Shown here piece by piece: positions 27,464-38,992 of a stretch of 64,000 bases of DNA (positions within the stretch are counted from its first letter, which is position 1; each line of letters begins with the position of its first letter). Origin of the DNA: Antrodiella citrinella (lineage: Eukaryota > Basidiomycota > Agaricomycetes > Polyporales > Steccherinaceae); assembly GCA_004802725.1 (NCBI GenBank), contig SGPM01000004.1, positions 62,001-126,000 of the forward strand, read 5' to 3'. A program made the translations under genes and the position numbers. Under the pieces are notes generated by a model. It was not told the DNA's origin. It searched no databases and saw only the letters and a list, made by a program, of their open reading frames with translations.

Positions 27464-28967
27464 ATGTCGTCACCAATCAAGACCTGTGTCCTTGGTACGT
27501 CTTCGAGTCTTCGCCCATTCGTCGACCATCTTCAGGGTAACTCATGCTCAACTTTGATCGTTGCATCATCTATCAGGCGTTGGCCTCGCTGGCCTGACGT
27601 TCCACGTCCCATTCGTACTGGCCCTTCCGAAGTTATTCACGCTTCACGCTGTTCTGGAGAGAAAGCCACAAAGCCCCGGCGGAAAGCTCGAGGCTCGCTT
27701 TGGCCCCAATGCATCGAACGGTGTAACGATCTACAACACTTTGGAAGCCGTTCTGGCTGACAAGGAGATTGAGCTCATCATTGTGGGTACTCCAAGTGAG
27801 ACACATTACGCTATCGCCAAATCCTGCCTCGAAGCGGGCAAGCATGGTAAGTCTTGATCAATATGATTCTTGGTTTGTTTTGGCGATTGACGAGTACATT
27901 TGATAGTCCTGGTGGATAAGCCTGTGACTGCGACATACGCAGAGGCTGTCGAATTGGGGGCCCTTGCAAAGGCCAAGAATCGCGTTCTCTACCCATACCA
28001 AAACCGCCGCTGGGACTCGGACTTCATCGCTCTCAAAGCTCTACTTGATCTTCCTGCCTCCGATCCGAAATCCCTCGGGAACCTTTTCGAGTTCGAGTCC
28101 AGGTAAGTGGAAAGCAGGTTTGCTTCTTCGTCTTCCATAGTGATTCTGGTCAAAGGTTTGATCGTTTCCGATCCACCCTCAAGGGCACTTGGAAGGATCT
28201 GCTGCTCCCTGCCAACGGCCTCACGTACGACCTTGCCACACATTTGATGGATCAGACACTTGTTCTGTGGGGCCGACCGAGCAAGATTACTGCTCAGATT
28301 GAGAACATCCGAGGCATAGGAAGCAAAGAGCTAGACGATCATGTAAGCACTTTCATACCAGCCATCTTGACGTTCTCCGATATTAAACCCATTCAATCCT
28401 TAAGTTCACGATCACCTTCCACTATCCTGCTCTCCCGACCAAAGGCGCAGGCGTCGCTCCCACGTCTTTCACCGTCGTACATCGCGGAACCTCGATCTCT
28501 GTTCGTTCATCCCAAGTCCGGTACATCGTGCGCGGTACCCAGGGGACGTACACGAAGTTCGGCGTAGACGTGCAGGAAGACCAGCTGAAAGCTATCGGGT
28601 CTCCTGCGGACATCGTCGATTCAAGCAACACTTCGTACGGCCAAGAACCAGAGGAGATCTTTGGTACACTCGAGAACTTCGAACTCGGAAGCGAGACGAA
28701 CGTTGTACGGTCGATGTGAGTTATTGAAATCAGTGCGTTGAATGACGATGTCTTGCTAACGATGTCATTGTTGCAAAAAGCTGGCCATCTACCGCGAAGG
28801 GTGACTATGCGTCCTTGTTCAAGGACGTCGCGGCTACTATTCGCGAGGGCAAGACGCAGGCCGTGAAATGGAAAGAGTCTGCGGAGGTCATTGAGTTGAT
28901 CGAGCTTTCAAAACAAAGCGCGAGAGAGGGCAGAACGATCGAGGTGCCGCCGAGTACATGGGCATGA
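27464..28967 (+). CDS. Gfo/Idh/MocA-family NAD(P)-dependent oxidoreductase
   Basis: About six exons from the ATG at 27464 to the TGA at 28967 give a protein near the usual 370-390 residues. The N-terminal Rossmann fold reads 'TCVLGVGLAGLTFHVPF', with the first intron splitting the glycine loop. 'LIIVGTPSETHYAIAKSCLEAGKHVLVDKPV' carries the family catalytic Lys of the (E/D)KP motif. 'GLTYDLATHLMDQTLVLWGRP' matches the conserved GxxxDxGxH segment that binds substrate. The C-terminal half is the alpha/beta dimerisation domain, ending 'RTIEVPPSTWA'. Such enzymes oxidise or reduce sugars and related polyols; the substrate cannot be told from sequence. No signal peptide, so probably cytosolic. It converges on the UPRT gene, 108 bp away. 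Confidence 0.88.
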
Positions 28968-29075
28968 GGACGACGTGATATTTGAAGAAGTAGAATGTAT
29001 GTTGAACGACATCTTTGTGAAGTATTGCGAACAGACTTATGGTACAGGAATTGCGAGGATATCACTCCGAGGATA

Positions 29076-30120
29076 TTACTGAGTCTCCTTCAGGGTATTG
29101 TACAGACGATCACCCTGCAGAAACATATACATTAGTGAACATTCGAATAGGAGACTCTGATAGCGAAACGTACAGTGTCGCCCAATCCAGGGGAAATCAG
29201 TCCGTTAGCAGTAAGTTCTGCGTCTATGGCAGAAACCCAAATCTGAGGCATGTAGAATCAGGGTGGGATTGGGACACAAGACAGACAATAGCTGTATTAC
29301 CTCAAGCTCAGGGAACTCCTCCTGTACGTGCTTCAAACCGGCCTTGGATGCCAGAACGCAAAGAAGCTTGACCTGAGTGACTGACAGATAAACCATACAT
29401 CAGATTATTGCTTGAAAGCGGTAAACCAGAAACTGACTTGGGATGCCCCAGTCCTTGATCATATTCATGGCAGCGCAGGCAGTACCTCCGGTGGCAATCA
29501 AAGGATCCAGAAGGAAGACCAAATCAACAGGCGGTGTCGGAGGAAGCTTAGAGTAGTCTAGCAACACCCTCATCAGTACGGAGCTGACTTTTGATAAGTG
29601 TGAGTAATTACATTCGACGGGTTGAAGGGTGACTTTCTCTCTGAATATTCCGAGGTGATATACCGGCGCAGTCCTACGTCACATCCGACATGAGTTATGG
29701 ACTTCCGTGGTATGGGGTAAGATACGCACGGGAACAGATTGAGGAGAGCATCGGTCATTCCCAAGCCGGCTCTGAGGATTGGTGTTATGCCTATCCTTGG
29801 CTTAATCTGGGACCCAACGAAAGGCCCGACAGGTGTTTGCTGCATGCGAATGAATTACGATAGAGTCAGAAGCACTCATGTCAATGACGCTGCGCCACGC
29901 ACCCCATTGAATGATTCTTCCTCAAGATTTCGACTGGCCTCAAGACCGAGGACGAGACTTATGTCATAGATGCCCTAAACAAAGCATTAGATGCGGCACA
30001 AGTTGAGAGAGGTACGAGGTCATACACCTCCCGGAACTCTTTGGCTGTGGTGCTGGTCTGCCTAAGCTTTGACAATCGAGCATTGACCACTGGATGTTGG
30101 AGGACGTGTAACTCGGCCAT
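29076..30120 (-). CDS. uracil phosphoribosyltransferase, bacterial (Upp) type
   Basis: Minus-strand gene from the ATG at 30120 to the TAA at 29076 with several introns. Spliced motifs: start 'MAELHVLQHPVVNARLSKLR'; 'EFREVGIYDISLVLGLEA'; 'KIKPRIGITPILRAGLGMTD'-like core; 'VYHLGLFREKVTLQPVEYYSKLP'; PRPP loop 'LLDPLIATGGTACAAMNMI'; 'LLCVLASKAGLKHV'; and the uracil-binding end 'LGDTGDRLYNTLKETQ'. It makes UMP from uracil and PRPP (pyrimidine salvage). The sequence follows the compact bacterial Upp pattern rather than that of yeast Fur1. One donor (gtcagt in the 'WGIP|ITQ' join) must be chosen carefully to keep the frame; the gene is intact. Confidence 0.9.
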
Positions 30121-30581
30121 TGTTTGAGACGATGCGACTAGAACAGTGGTGGTCGGCGGATGAGTTGGGGGTCGTCTGCCCAGATCCTCCACCTTCCGCC
30201 ACACGGCGACCTGATTGCACTAGATTAGATTGCGGGCATTACCCTGATTGGCTGACGTGGGCAGTTTGACGTGACGCCCATAACTTGAACACAATGATTA
30301 TATATGGGTACCGATACAACTAGTATTCACCCTCATGACAGCTATATCGATGTGCGAAGATGGAAGAATAATGTATGTGCATCGATTTACGCCTCACCAT
30401 CAACACGCGGACCCACGCGGTACGTTCTCTACAGAGTGGAAGCAACTCTGTCGAGCCACAATGTACTCGAGGCCACCGCAACACAGCCTCATGTTTCACA
30501 GAGGCAATTCAGAATTGCTTTTAAGCATCACTCAAGCAAACAGGGTACTATGGTCGCTTGAAATCTTTTGTCTCATCCGCC
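30121..30581. promoter_or_regulatory. divergent promoter of UPRT and ATPase copy 2
   Basis: A 461-nt gap between divergent start codons. It contains an inverted CCAAT motif (gattgg, 30246-30251), two closely spaced TGACGT elements (about 30253 and 30268) that resemble CRE/ATF sites, and an AT-rich TATA-like stretch at about 30296-30305. Confidence 0.5.
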
Positions 30582-32545
30582 ATGCCCGTCCCCAGCACAA
30601 GCAACAAGAAAAGGTCCAAGAGTGCCAGTCTGGCCAGCAGTGTCTTTTCAATACCGAGTTATCTCGGCCACACCAATCGCACGGTATGTTTCTTCCGGTT
30701 TCGTGTTTGTCGTAAGCCGTTACAAGGTCATCTCATCCTATCACAGGTTGGTCCAGCATTGGTACGTTGCGATAATATTGTGATCGTGATAGTCGACACC
30801 TCATGCAATCTTATGGCAGGAGGAGCTCCAGCTCTTGAATCACTCAGTGGTTGAGTCGAGAGACCGTTCTGACCATGAACTTCGCACAGCACCTTTATTG
30901 ACGCGCGGTGCTTACCTCGCCGCGGGATTTCCTGGTATCAACTCGCAATACGGGGTTTTAGGGAGTGCTCTTGCCGTCTAGTAAGCAGTGTCTCCGTTCT
31001 CTTTGTCGACGACAAATGACGCGTGAGACTAGCGACCAGGCAGAGCGAGATGTACCCGACGATCCGAGGTTATATCTTAACACCGTCAGTCTGTTGCTTT
31101 GCCATACATCATGTTGGTCTGACTATTGTCGCAGAATGCGCCTTTCTCAGCACTGGTTTGTGGTGTTCAAGGTTCAGGAAAGTCCCACACCGTCTCGGTG
31201 CTCCTCGAGAATATGATGATCGCCAAGTTTCCCGCAATCGGCGCCCTAGAGAAAGCCCTCACTGGGCTCGTCCTCCACTTCGGCGAAGGTGGTCCGAGCT
31301 CTCGTCCTTGCGAAGCAGCCTGGGTCGGAGTGTCCAACTTCCCAGGAGTGATTCCACCGCCAATCCGAGTCTTCGTTTCTCGATCGTCTTTGCAAACTAT
31401 GAGAGGCGTATACTCGGCATTGGGCAACAATGTCACGGTGGAACCACTTGCCTTCTCGGAGGAGGAACTGGATGCGGAAGCGTTCCTCTCCATGATGTCT
31501 GTGGGGTCGTCTGAGAATGCGCCCCTTTACATTCAAATTATCCTCGTCAGTATCCTGCGTAAAATGTTCAAAATGTTACTAACATGTTGTCGTTCAGTCA
31601 ATTCTTCGGGATATGGGCGAGACATACAGTTTCAGCGCTTTCCAAGAACGCCTGGAGGAACACAAGAAGAATTTTAATCCCGCTCAATTGGCTGGGCTGG
31701 AGCAGCGTATGGCTCTGTTATACTCCTTCCTTGAACGGGACAGAAATGCAAGACAAGCTATGGCCCCGAGATTTGTACAAGGACAGCTAACGATCATAGA
31801 TTTGTCCGATCCATTCATTGATCCAGCAGCTGCTTGCGGACTGTTTGAAATCGTCACCCGGCTCTTCGTTCGCGCTGAAGTCGGGACAGGCAAGCTTCTT
31901 GTCGTCGACGAAGCGCATAAGGTAAGTGTTCTTGTCATTTCTGTCATTTTCTGTCGATCAACTCTTGACATTGTGACCAGTACCTCTCGGCGAACAAAGG
32001 AAACTCTGGTCTCACAAAGTCGCTTTTGTCACTGATTCGTCAACAACGGCACCTCGCCATGCGGGTGATCATCAGCACCCAAGGTGAGGAAGCCTGCAAC
32101 CTCGCATACCTCAGGTTTTTTGACACATCTTCTTCCTCAGAACCTACGGTCGTACCGGCGGTGCTACTCGACCTATGCAGCGTTGCGATTCTTCATCGCT
32201 TCGCTTCTCCAGCGTGGTGGGAACACATCGCTCAGCACGTGTCAGCGCACCTGTCCGCGGACGAAGCCTTCAACCACGTTGTCACTCTCCAGGTGCGTTC
32301 TGCCGATCGCGAGAAGCGCGATGTCCTGTTCATTTCAGCTTGGGTTCCTGACGTTTCTGTCATTCCAGACGGGAGAAGCAATCGTCCTGGCACCCTCAGC
32401 ACTGAGTATGGTGAAGGATCCTGCGATGCCTGAGACCAATGGACCAAGTGTTAAGATGTTGAGTCAGTTGGGTAGACGCTATATCTTGATGAAGACGAGG
32501 AAGAGGGTGACCATGGACGGAGGGGCGTCCATCTTGGTCCTGTAG
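30582..32545 (+). CDS. HerA/FtsK-like P-loop ATPase, copy 2
   Basis: About ten exons from the ATG at 30582 to the TAG at 32545, roughly 545 residues. A short basic, Ser-rich N-terminus ('KKRSKSASLASSV') is followed by a block shared with copy 1 ('HELRTAPLLTRGAYLAAG', 'GVLGSALAV'). Then come Walker A 'GVQGSGKSH' (31162-31188), 'QLTIIDLSDPF', Walker B 'LLVVDEAHKYL', 'RVIISTQEP', 'LLDLCSVAILHRF' and the basic end 'DGGASILVL'. Intron positions before 'NAPFS', 'SILR' and 'YLS', inside 'QEP', and before 'TGEA' match copy 1, so the pair arose by gene duplication. All motor motifs are intact. Function unknown; the superfamily pumps or translocates DNA or protein, usually as hexamers. Confidence 0.8.
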
Positions 32546-32736
32546 AGGTGTACTACTTTTGCGCGCGTTCATATTTGTTCCACACAAAAGTCGTTCTCAT
32601 GTATCCCATGTATCTCAGATTTATAGCCAATTCATTCACGCCATGCATATCATTCACCGCGCACGCACTCTTGTTCAGCTATTCAATGCCAATATATTCC
32701 TACATACATACAAAGACAGATTCCGAAAAGAGGCCG

Positions 32737-34435
32737 CTACAAATCATCCGCCCATTCTGTCGTCAACACCCTCTCCACATACTCCTTGACCCAAGCCGGC
32801 CTCACCGCATGCCGTTCTATCAGCATGGTCCGCACGTGTCTACGAGCGACCGCAAGTTCCGACTGATCCTCCTCATTGGCATCGGCCGTCCTGTGGTTCG
32901 CCTCTGATCTCATGCGTCCCTCCCTGCGACGCATATACGCGCGGCGGCGGTCCCAGACGGCAGGATGCAGAGTGGTCAACAGTAGGACGCAGAATGTCTT
33001 GACGCGGTGGATAATGGTCGGTGTAGGTACAGCGTTGAGAGGATCGCCGACCAATGTGAGCTCTTCAGTAACGAGCTGGAAGTTAGCGAATTTGTCGAGT
33101 AAGGAATTGACGAGTGATCGCGACGAGGTACGCTGCACGATATGTGCGCCCGGGGCAGGTGCCTGAGCACCTGCACCAGCCTGTGCTGCACCTTGACCTG
33201 CACCAGCATCATTTGCGTTATCACCCGCGACGTCACGGTCTGGCCCCGGCCTTTCACCATTACCCAGAACAACACGGAAGGCATTCCATGCCTCGTACAA
33301 GATCCACGCGCTGAGAACGAGGCCAAAGAGAGGTCGCTTCGATGGCGAGAAAAAGTACATGAGCAGCAAGGTGCGGAAGGCGAGCATCATGAGCGGAACC
33401 ACCAGCGCGCGAAGCGGGATCGCGCGTATCTCTGGCAGAGCGTTGTTCGGATCGGCTGGATTTCTGTTGGGGTTTCCGGGCTGGTTCGGCGCCAACCGCA
33501 GAGCAGGAAGACCGAGTTGCTGAAGATGATGATTCAGGTTGGTGTTCGGTGTGACCTGATAAGGTGCTTGGGCGGATGGTGGCGGGAACATAGAAACTTC
33601 CGGAGTTGCAATAGATAGAAGTGCGTATGTGGTCTTCAAGACACTGAGGGCATGGGTTTGGCAAGGTGATGGTATCGCGTTTGGCGTTGTGAGGCTCAAG
33701 AAAGAAGTATTGCTGAGAAACAGATTGATAAGCAACAAGAAACAGCATGAGCATGAATCCACGTACTCTATATACACCTGCTCGTATTTCACACCCTCTA
33801 CGGACGCATCGAACGGGGGATATTCCTGGTCGAGTACCGATGGCCAACGTATTCCATATGCATGCAACACGGACGTTGCAAAGGAGCGCGCTTCAGTATA
33901 ACTGGTGGCGTCAGGTACACTCGTTGGACGACTTCCGCGCATCAAAGTATGCAAGGCAATATTGTGATGGTGTGCAATGGCTGGTAATGGCAGTCCGGGG
34001 AACGGGTAGAAAACGGAACCGGGGGTGGTTGTCACGGATGCCGCCGCGGGCTGCATGGACGATGCGGGAATGGTATCTGCAACGGTGGCAGCAACCTGCT
34101 GCCCGGCTGCTAGTGGTGGCGTAGTAGTCCAAGCAGACGGATGCACCGATAGGTGAACCACAGGTGTGTCGACTAGAGACTGCAGGTGGTGGTGTCAGTG
34201 AGTGCGGCCCGCCTGATGGCGGTTGAACGATGCGTACCTTCCAGATCTCCTCGACCTTCTCCTCATCCTTCAAGAAGCGACCTCTCCAGATGACCCTCTG
34301 ACCGTCTATACGCGGTGCACCGGGACATGTTGACTGTATCTTGTCCTTGACATCGCGAATAGTGGAAGATGGCGGGATCTGTACTTGAAATGAAAGCGAA
34401 TGCGTAGGAAGCTCAACCTTTATATCCATAGACAT
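32737..34435 (-). CDS. ubiquitin-like-domain membrane protein (HERP/Usa1/Dsc3-like)
   Basis: Minus strand, ATG at 34435, stop at 32737. The first exon (to about 34239) encodes a ubiquitin-like fold: 'VELPTHSLSFQVQIPPSSTIRDVKDKI' then 'DGQRVIWRGRFLKDEEKV'. After one intron comes a long Pro/Ala-rich region, then a hydrophobic pair of helices ('LRALVVPLMMLAFRTLLLMYFF' and 'PLFGLVLSAWILYEAWNAF'), an Ala/Gly/Gln-rich linker and an Arg-rich C-terminal helix region. A UBL followed by paired membrane helices is the layout of HERP, Usa1 and Dsc3, scaffolds of ER and Golgi ubiquitin ligases (ERAD or Dsc complex). The assignment among these is uncertain. A possible intron starts at 'gtgtat' near 33785, but the frame is open through it. 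Confidence 0.7.
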
Positions 34436-35011
34436 GTATGTGGTAATGAGGAAGTAGAAGAAAGGGGAAATGAACGACGATTAGCGAGACCTTGAACGAT
34501 GAGGAGGAGGAGGAGAAAGTGACTGTCGGACAGTACGGTCGGTGTCGGAAGCTTAGCTATGATGCTTGGGCGTCTAGACAGTCGTGAAATACGTGGAACC
34601 GTGGCTGCCACGTGGAAAACCCACAGTGTGCGCCCACAAGTCTTGCCAAGTCTTCCCCAGTGACCAACGTTACTGTCCGAATAATCAGAGCAAGTCCGTA
34701 AGTAGCTCCGTCTATTCTCATTCAGTCGACGCTGACAACTGAAAAATCAGACACGCATATCCGTGAAACTTACTCTGCATCACCATGGAGTGTCCAGAGT
34801 CAGGTTCTACCCGGCATGTGGAGACCATTGGTGCTGGGCATCGACAAAAATTCAGCGGTACGCTGATCCTGTGCGAGGTAAGTCCTCTTGGCGGCACAGG
34901 TTGCATGGATGACACTCATACACACCCTCAGTGTATAAATACGCGTCCAGACTTCTGCTTATTGCCAACTTGAATCTCCCCCGACTTGTCAACGCGAACC
35001 CATCCAAGACC
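34436..35011. promoter_or_regulatory. divergent promoter region
   Basis: Separates the minus-strand UBL gene from the plus-strand gene at 35012. A TATA box (tataaata) lies at 34934-34941, about 75 bp before the plus-strand ATG. No gene seen. Confidence 0.45.
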
Positions 35012-36366
35012 ATGTCTTACCCTCCACACAAGCCAGAATACAACGGTGGAGCTCCAAGATTTCCACAGATGGGATATCCTTTCCCCGCGTATAGCAACCC
35101 CCCTGCACCACCCCAGAGCTATCAGACGGGGTACGTCGCGCCGCAATCTGCATACGGTACGGTCCTTTGCCCATTGCGATGAGTTTGTAACGCTGAACCG
35201 GTTTATTTAGGTGGGTTTTATCCCCCACCTAGCGGCGAGCCAGTTTTTCTTGCACCTCAGCACGTTGATTACAATACTCAGTATCCTCCACAATACCGCG
35301 TTGGCTACGGCGCAGCACCTCCCTCGCAACAGATGTATTCGTCTCATGAAACACCCCCGCCACAGCCCAATTATTCTTCGCATATGCCGCCGCCGTTCCA
35401 GCCCAATTACGCCTCATACAACACACCACCATCCCAAACAGGCTACCCATCGTACTCCGGAGCAGAATATGGCACCTCCGGATCTCATGAGTCTAGATCG
35501 CGCTCTCCTTTCCAATATCCTCCTCAAGCATCTCCTCACCCTCATCAAGCGCATGCTACCCCGCCTACCCCTCAGTCAGCCGAACTACCAATGAAGTTTA
35601 CCTTTGCACAAAAGGATGGCTTTGATGACTCAGGATCAATCAAGGACGCGTCGGGAAAGACCGTCTATAAATTGAAGGACGAGGCAGACAAGCATTCATG
35701 GACTGCGAGCTTCAAATCAAGGGTAAGGATTCAAGTACCGCAGTGCACAGGACTATGGCTGACTGTACACCACAGCCATTGCTCATATCGCGAGCAGATG
35801 GTACCAAAGTTGCACTATTCCACTGGAAGGATTCCGCTGATAATTCCAAGCTGGAATGCTTTGCGGTTTGGGGCAAAGCAAGCGGCAAAGGAACCAAGCT
35901 GAAAGTCAACGGCGAAATATTGGATCAAGAGTAAGTGCAGGAGTACCGATACTGCAATGCGCTGTGGACTACGACTGACTTGCTTCTATCAGTCTCAAGT
36001 TCAGACTCCCCAACGGTCAATTCTACGAATGGGATGGGCCTACCGAAACTGGCCAATATGTGAGTATCTTCGTGCTAATCAGACGATTGCAGGGAACTTA
36101 TTTACGCCTATCCGCAGAACCTTCTTGATCATCAGCAGATGCAGGGCGAAGGGTTCGACGCTGAAGGCAAAGCTGTGGCTCGTTACACTCCTCATTCTGC
36201 GAATATGGATGCTGCTCTTGATATTCTGCCTGAGGCCTTGGCCGTACCGAATCTGCTGGACGCTACCATCATGACGTCCGTACTTTCTAGTGGGACGGAA
36301 GGCCGTACAGTGATGCTGATGCTTGCATTTCTCCAGGACATTTCAACTCGAGTGGGCAGCCGATAG
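35012..36366 (+). CDS. Pro/Tyr-rich protein with C-terminal beta-rich domain
   Basis: The first exons (from 35012) encode about 190 residues rich in Pro, Tyr, Gln and Ser with YPPP/PPPQPNY-like repeats. A folded region starts at 'MKFTFAQKDGFDDSGSIKDA' and continues with 'KTVYKLKDEADKHSWTASF', 'LLISRADGTKVALFHWKDS' and 'KLECFAVWGKASG'. It resembles the beta-rich LURP/tubby-like or DUF6593 domains common in Agaricomycetes; the match is from memory of pattern only. Frames that seem to break at 35726 and 36060 are restored by introns 35726-35778 (gtaagg..cacag) and 36061-36118 (gtgagt..cgcag). The 3' end is uncertain: a 32-nt intron near 36306 would move the stop to about 36393. No signal peptide. 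Confidence 0.6.
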
Positions 36367-36737
36367 CGGGACAAGCACCGGAGAGGTGCTAGCTGCCGTT
36401 AATCAAGCACTTTCGAGGTGAGAAGGATTGGTGCTGTACAGCTTTCAAATTTCAGGTGTATGCATTTGATAGATATGCATGTCTAATTTGTGAAATGCAT
36501 TGCAACTTTGTTTGGAGGATAGCGGGTGGCGCATGTGGCCGGTCGTACCTTTGTGCTCCTGTGCAGGTTCATACATATGATAACATAGTAGCTCGCCTTG
36601 TATCGCCTTTGTCGACCTTTTCCTATGCAAGCATAAAGCCAGGGCTGAAGTGAATGTTGAGCACTGGTTCGAGAGGGTACAGCCAGAAAGAGTACAAGAG
36701 TCGATGTAACGCCGTGAGTATCAGACAAGTGACACTG
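36367..36737 (+). promoter_or_regulatory. promoter/leader of BCY1
   Basis: Intergenic between same-strand genes. Nothing coding is recognised. The BCY1 frame is open back to 36654, but the first good start is the ATG at 36738. Confidence 0.4.
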
Positions 36738-38261
36738 ATGGCGACCTTCGACTCGCTCATTGCAGACTTGACCCGCGACGTCCACCGCGTCCATCCTCAC
36801 GACATTCTTCAGTTCTGTTCCAATTGGTTTCAGTCACGGTTGGAAGAACAGCGCACCCGCACCCGTGATGCGCTAGCCCTCGCACACCATACCTCCCTAC
36901 CAGTGCCCTCAGACCATTTTGTTGATACTCCTCTCAGTCCCTCATCCTCTCGCAACGCAAAGCACAAATCACCACTCTCCAGCACAATGTCAGCTTCCAG
37001 TCCCTTCGGCACTCTGAACGTGCCTGGCAACGCCCTCCTCTCTGGCGAGAGTCGCTCCAACCGAGGCCCTGCAAACCACAGCACGTTCAACCCCACATTC
37101 TCCTTTGACGGTGCAGACACCTCTCCCTCTTCCCCGACCGACGTCTCCGAAACTCCAAATCCCTTTGCGTCCTTTGCCAATGGCTCCGGTCTGCAGGATG
37201 GCGAGGACTATCTCCATGCGCCAAACTCCACCATCTTCGCCCGAAGAACGTCAGTCAGTGCAGAATCTATTGCGGTCGACCAGGAAGGCGAGGAGCCTCT
37301 CCCCGTGTTTCCCAAGACTCCAGACCAACTTCGCCGCATCAAATCAGCAATAGCAAACAACTTCATTTTCCGGGACCTCGATGAGGAGCAGGAGGTCGGC
37401 GCGCTTGGCGCTATGCAGGAACTCAAAGTAGACAAGGATGAGGTCGTGATTCGCCAAGGAGACGTCGGAGAATACTTCTATGTCGTTGAATCGGGCATGT
37501 TGTTCTGCTATATCCGTTCAGATCCCCTCCCTCCATTCGCCGGCAACGCCTCCTCGTCAGGGTCAAGCGCTGAAAAGTTCCTCCTCCCCGGGTACCACCC
37601 AGAGTTCGGCAAGAAGGTTGCAGAATGCAAAGAGGGGAGCTCGTTCGGTGAGCTCGCTCTGATGTATGGGCATCCTCGCGCCGCCACAGTGGTTTCCATC
37701 GAACCGTGCACGCTTTGGTCGCTTGACCGCATCACGTTCCGAACTATCATTCTCAAAGCTGCACACAGACGAAGAACCATGTACGAACACTTCCTCTCGT
37801 CCGTCTCTCTACTGGGCTCGCTAGGACCCGAGGAACGTAGCAAAATCGCGGATGCGCTGGTGAGCAGGGTGCACGGCGACGAGGAGGCGGTTGTGAAACA
37901 GGGCGAGATGGGAGACACGTTCTTCTTTATTGAAGAAGGCGAAGCTATTGTCACAAAGGTGAACCCGGGCGAGACTGCTGAAAATGTTGTCGGACACCTT
38001 CGGAAGGGTGATTACTTTGGAGGTACGCATCACTGTGAAGCATCTGCCCGCTCCCGGTATCTGATATTCCACGTTGCAGAGCTCTCATTGCTTCGTCTTG
38101 AACCGCGTGCGGCGACTGTCAGCGCCATCAAGCGTACGGATCCCAGTCAACTAAAGCTGAAGGTTGCAGCTCTTGATGCGCACGCGTTCACTCGTCTTCT
38201 TGGACCGTTGCGCGAGATTATGGATCGCCATGCAGGGCAAGCGTATGGGGTGGGAGGCTGA
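36738..38261 (+). CDS. BCY1: cAMP-dependent protein kinase regulatory subunit
   Basis: Two exons (36738-38022, 38080-38261), about 488 residues. The N-terminal dimerisation/docking helix reads 'SLIADLTRDVHRVHPHDILQFCSNWFQSRL'. A Ser/Pro-rich linker follows, then the inhibitor site 'RRTSVSAES' near residue 172, where the Ser makes it a type-II-like autophosphorylation site. Two cyclic-nucleotide-binding domains follow, with phosphate-binding cassettes 'FGELALMYGHPRAATV' and 'FGELSLLRLEPRAATV'; both keep the Glu and Arg that contact cAMP. The holoenzyme is an R2C2 tetramer; cAMP releases the catalytic subunits, controlling growth, morphogenesis and stress. About 25 residues are inserted in the first domain. 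No defect seen. Confidence 0.96.
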   Translation: MATFDSLIADLTRDVHRVHPHDILQFCSNWFQSRLEEQRTRTRDALALAHHTSLPVPSDHFVDTPLSPSSSRNAKHKSPLSSTMSASSPFGTLNVPGNALLSGESRSNRGPANHSTFNPTFSFDGADTSPSSPTDVSETPNPFASFANGSGLQDGEDYLHAPNSTIFARRTSVSAESIAVDQEGEEPLPVFPKTPDQLRRIKSAIANNFIFRDLDEEQEVGALGAMQELKVDKDEVVIRQGDVGEYFYVVESGMLFCYIRSDPLPPFAGNASSSGSSAEKFLLPGYHPEFGKKVAECKEGSSFGELALMYGHPRAATVVSIEPCTLWSLDRITFRTIILKAAHRRRTMYEHFLSSVSLLGSLGPEERSKIADALVSRVHGDEEAVVKQGEMGDTFFFIEEGEAIVTKVNPGETAENVVGHLRKGDYFGGTHHCEASARSRYLIFHVAELSLLRLEPRAATVSAIKRTDPSQLKLKVAALDAHAFTRLLGPLREIMDRHAGQAYGVGG

Positions 38262-38992
38262 CCTGCGCGTTGATAGAATGGAAAGGACTTCTGTTGATAC
38301 CAATTGTATTCTTGTGTCTTTTTTGTGATTTTGTTGGTCGTTTTTTAAAGCATCTTGACTGTAGCCATTATTTACATAGCGACTGTTGGTCTGCCAGTGA
38401 CATAGACGCTATGTTGTCCTTGGCATTGTGTCGCCGCAGGCCGATCAGTTCAATTAGCGATCGCGAGCACCGCACTCCTCACCTCCTCACCGCCATGTCT
38501 CTCTATTACCTGACGCAAGATGCACTCGGGACTTGGAATCTGATGTTACGATGCCAACGAATTGGCGGGTTCTCCAATCACGCCTGTAACAGGGTGCTCC
38601 TTTGACGCAGACGCATGTCTTTATTGCAGGATTGATCCAGTCGTGGTGTCGGCTGAGCGGGACAGCGCTGCCCAACTCCACTCTCACATTATTTTGGAGT
38701 CGGCTTTTGTCTTCTTGCTGTTCGCGACGACCAAACGACCCCAAAGCTGGCTTCTTTGTTTACGGTCGCTGCACTTTCGGACTCGGAACACGCTTTGACG
38801 AGCACCATTGTTTGACAACTCTATTGTCTCCTTTGCCATTTGTCTTCAGGAAGACGCTCTCAAGCTTCAATCTCCTTACACAACCAACTTGTGACGACCA
38901 AGGCCACAGTTCACACTCTTTTCTTCTTTCCAGACCCTCTTCTCGCTATTTGGATAGAACTCTTATCCGCAGAGGAAGTTGACAGAGAGAAT
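38262..38992 (+). other. intergenic, no convincing gene
   Basis: A 731-nt stretch between same-strand genes. It may contain the missing 5' exon of the next gene: the frame upstream of 38993 stays open to about 38840 but has no convincing signal peptide. Confidence 0.35.

Noticed and set aside
35698..36366. Apparent frameshifts in the Pro/Tyr-rich protein gene
   Set aside because: Introns 35726-35778 and 36061-36118 with canonical ends restore one continuous frame, so a pseudogene call is not needed.
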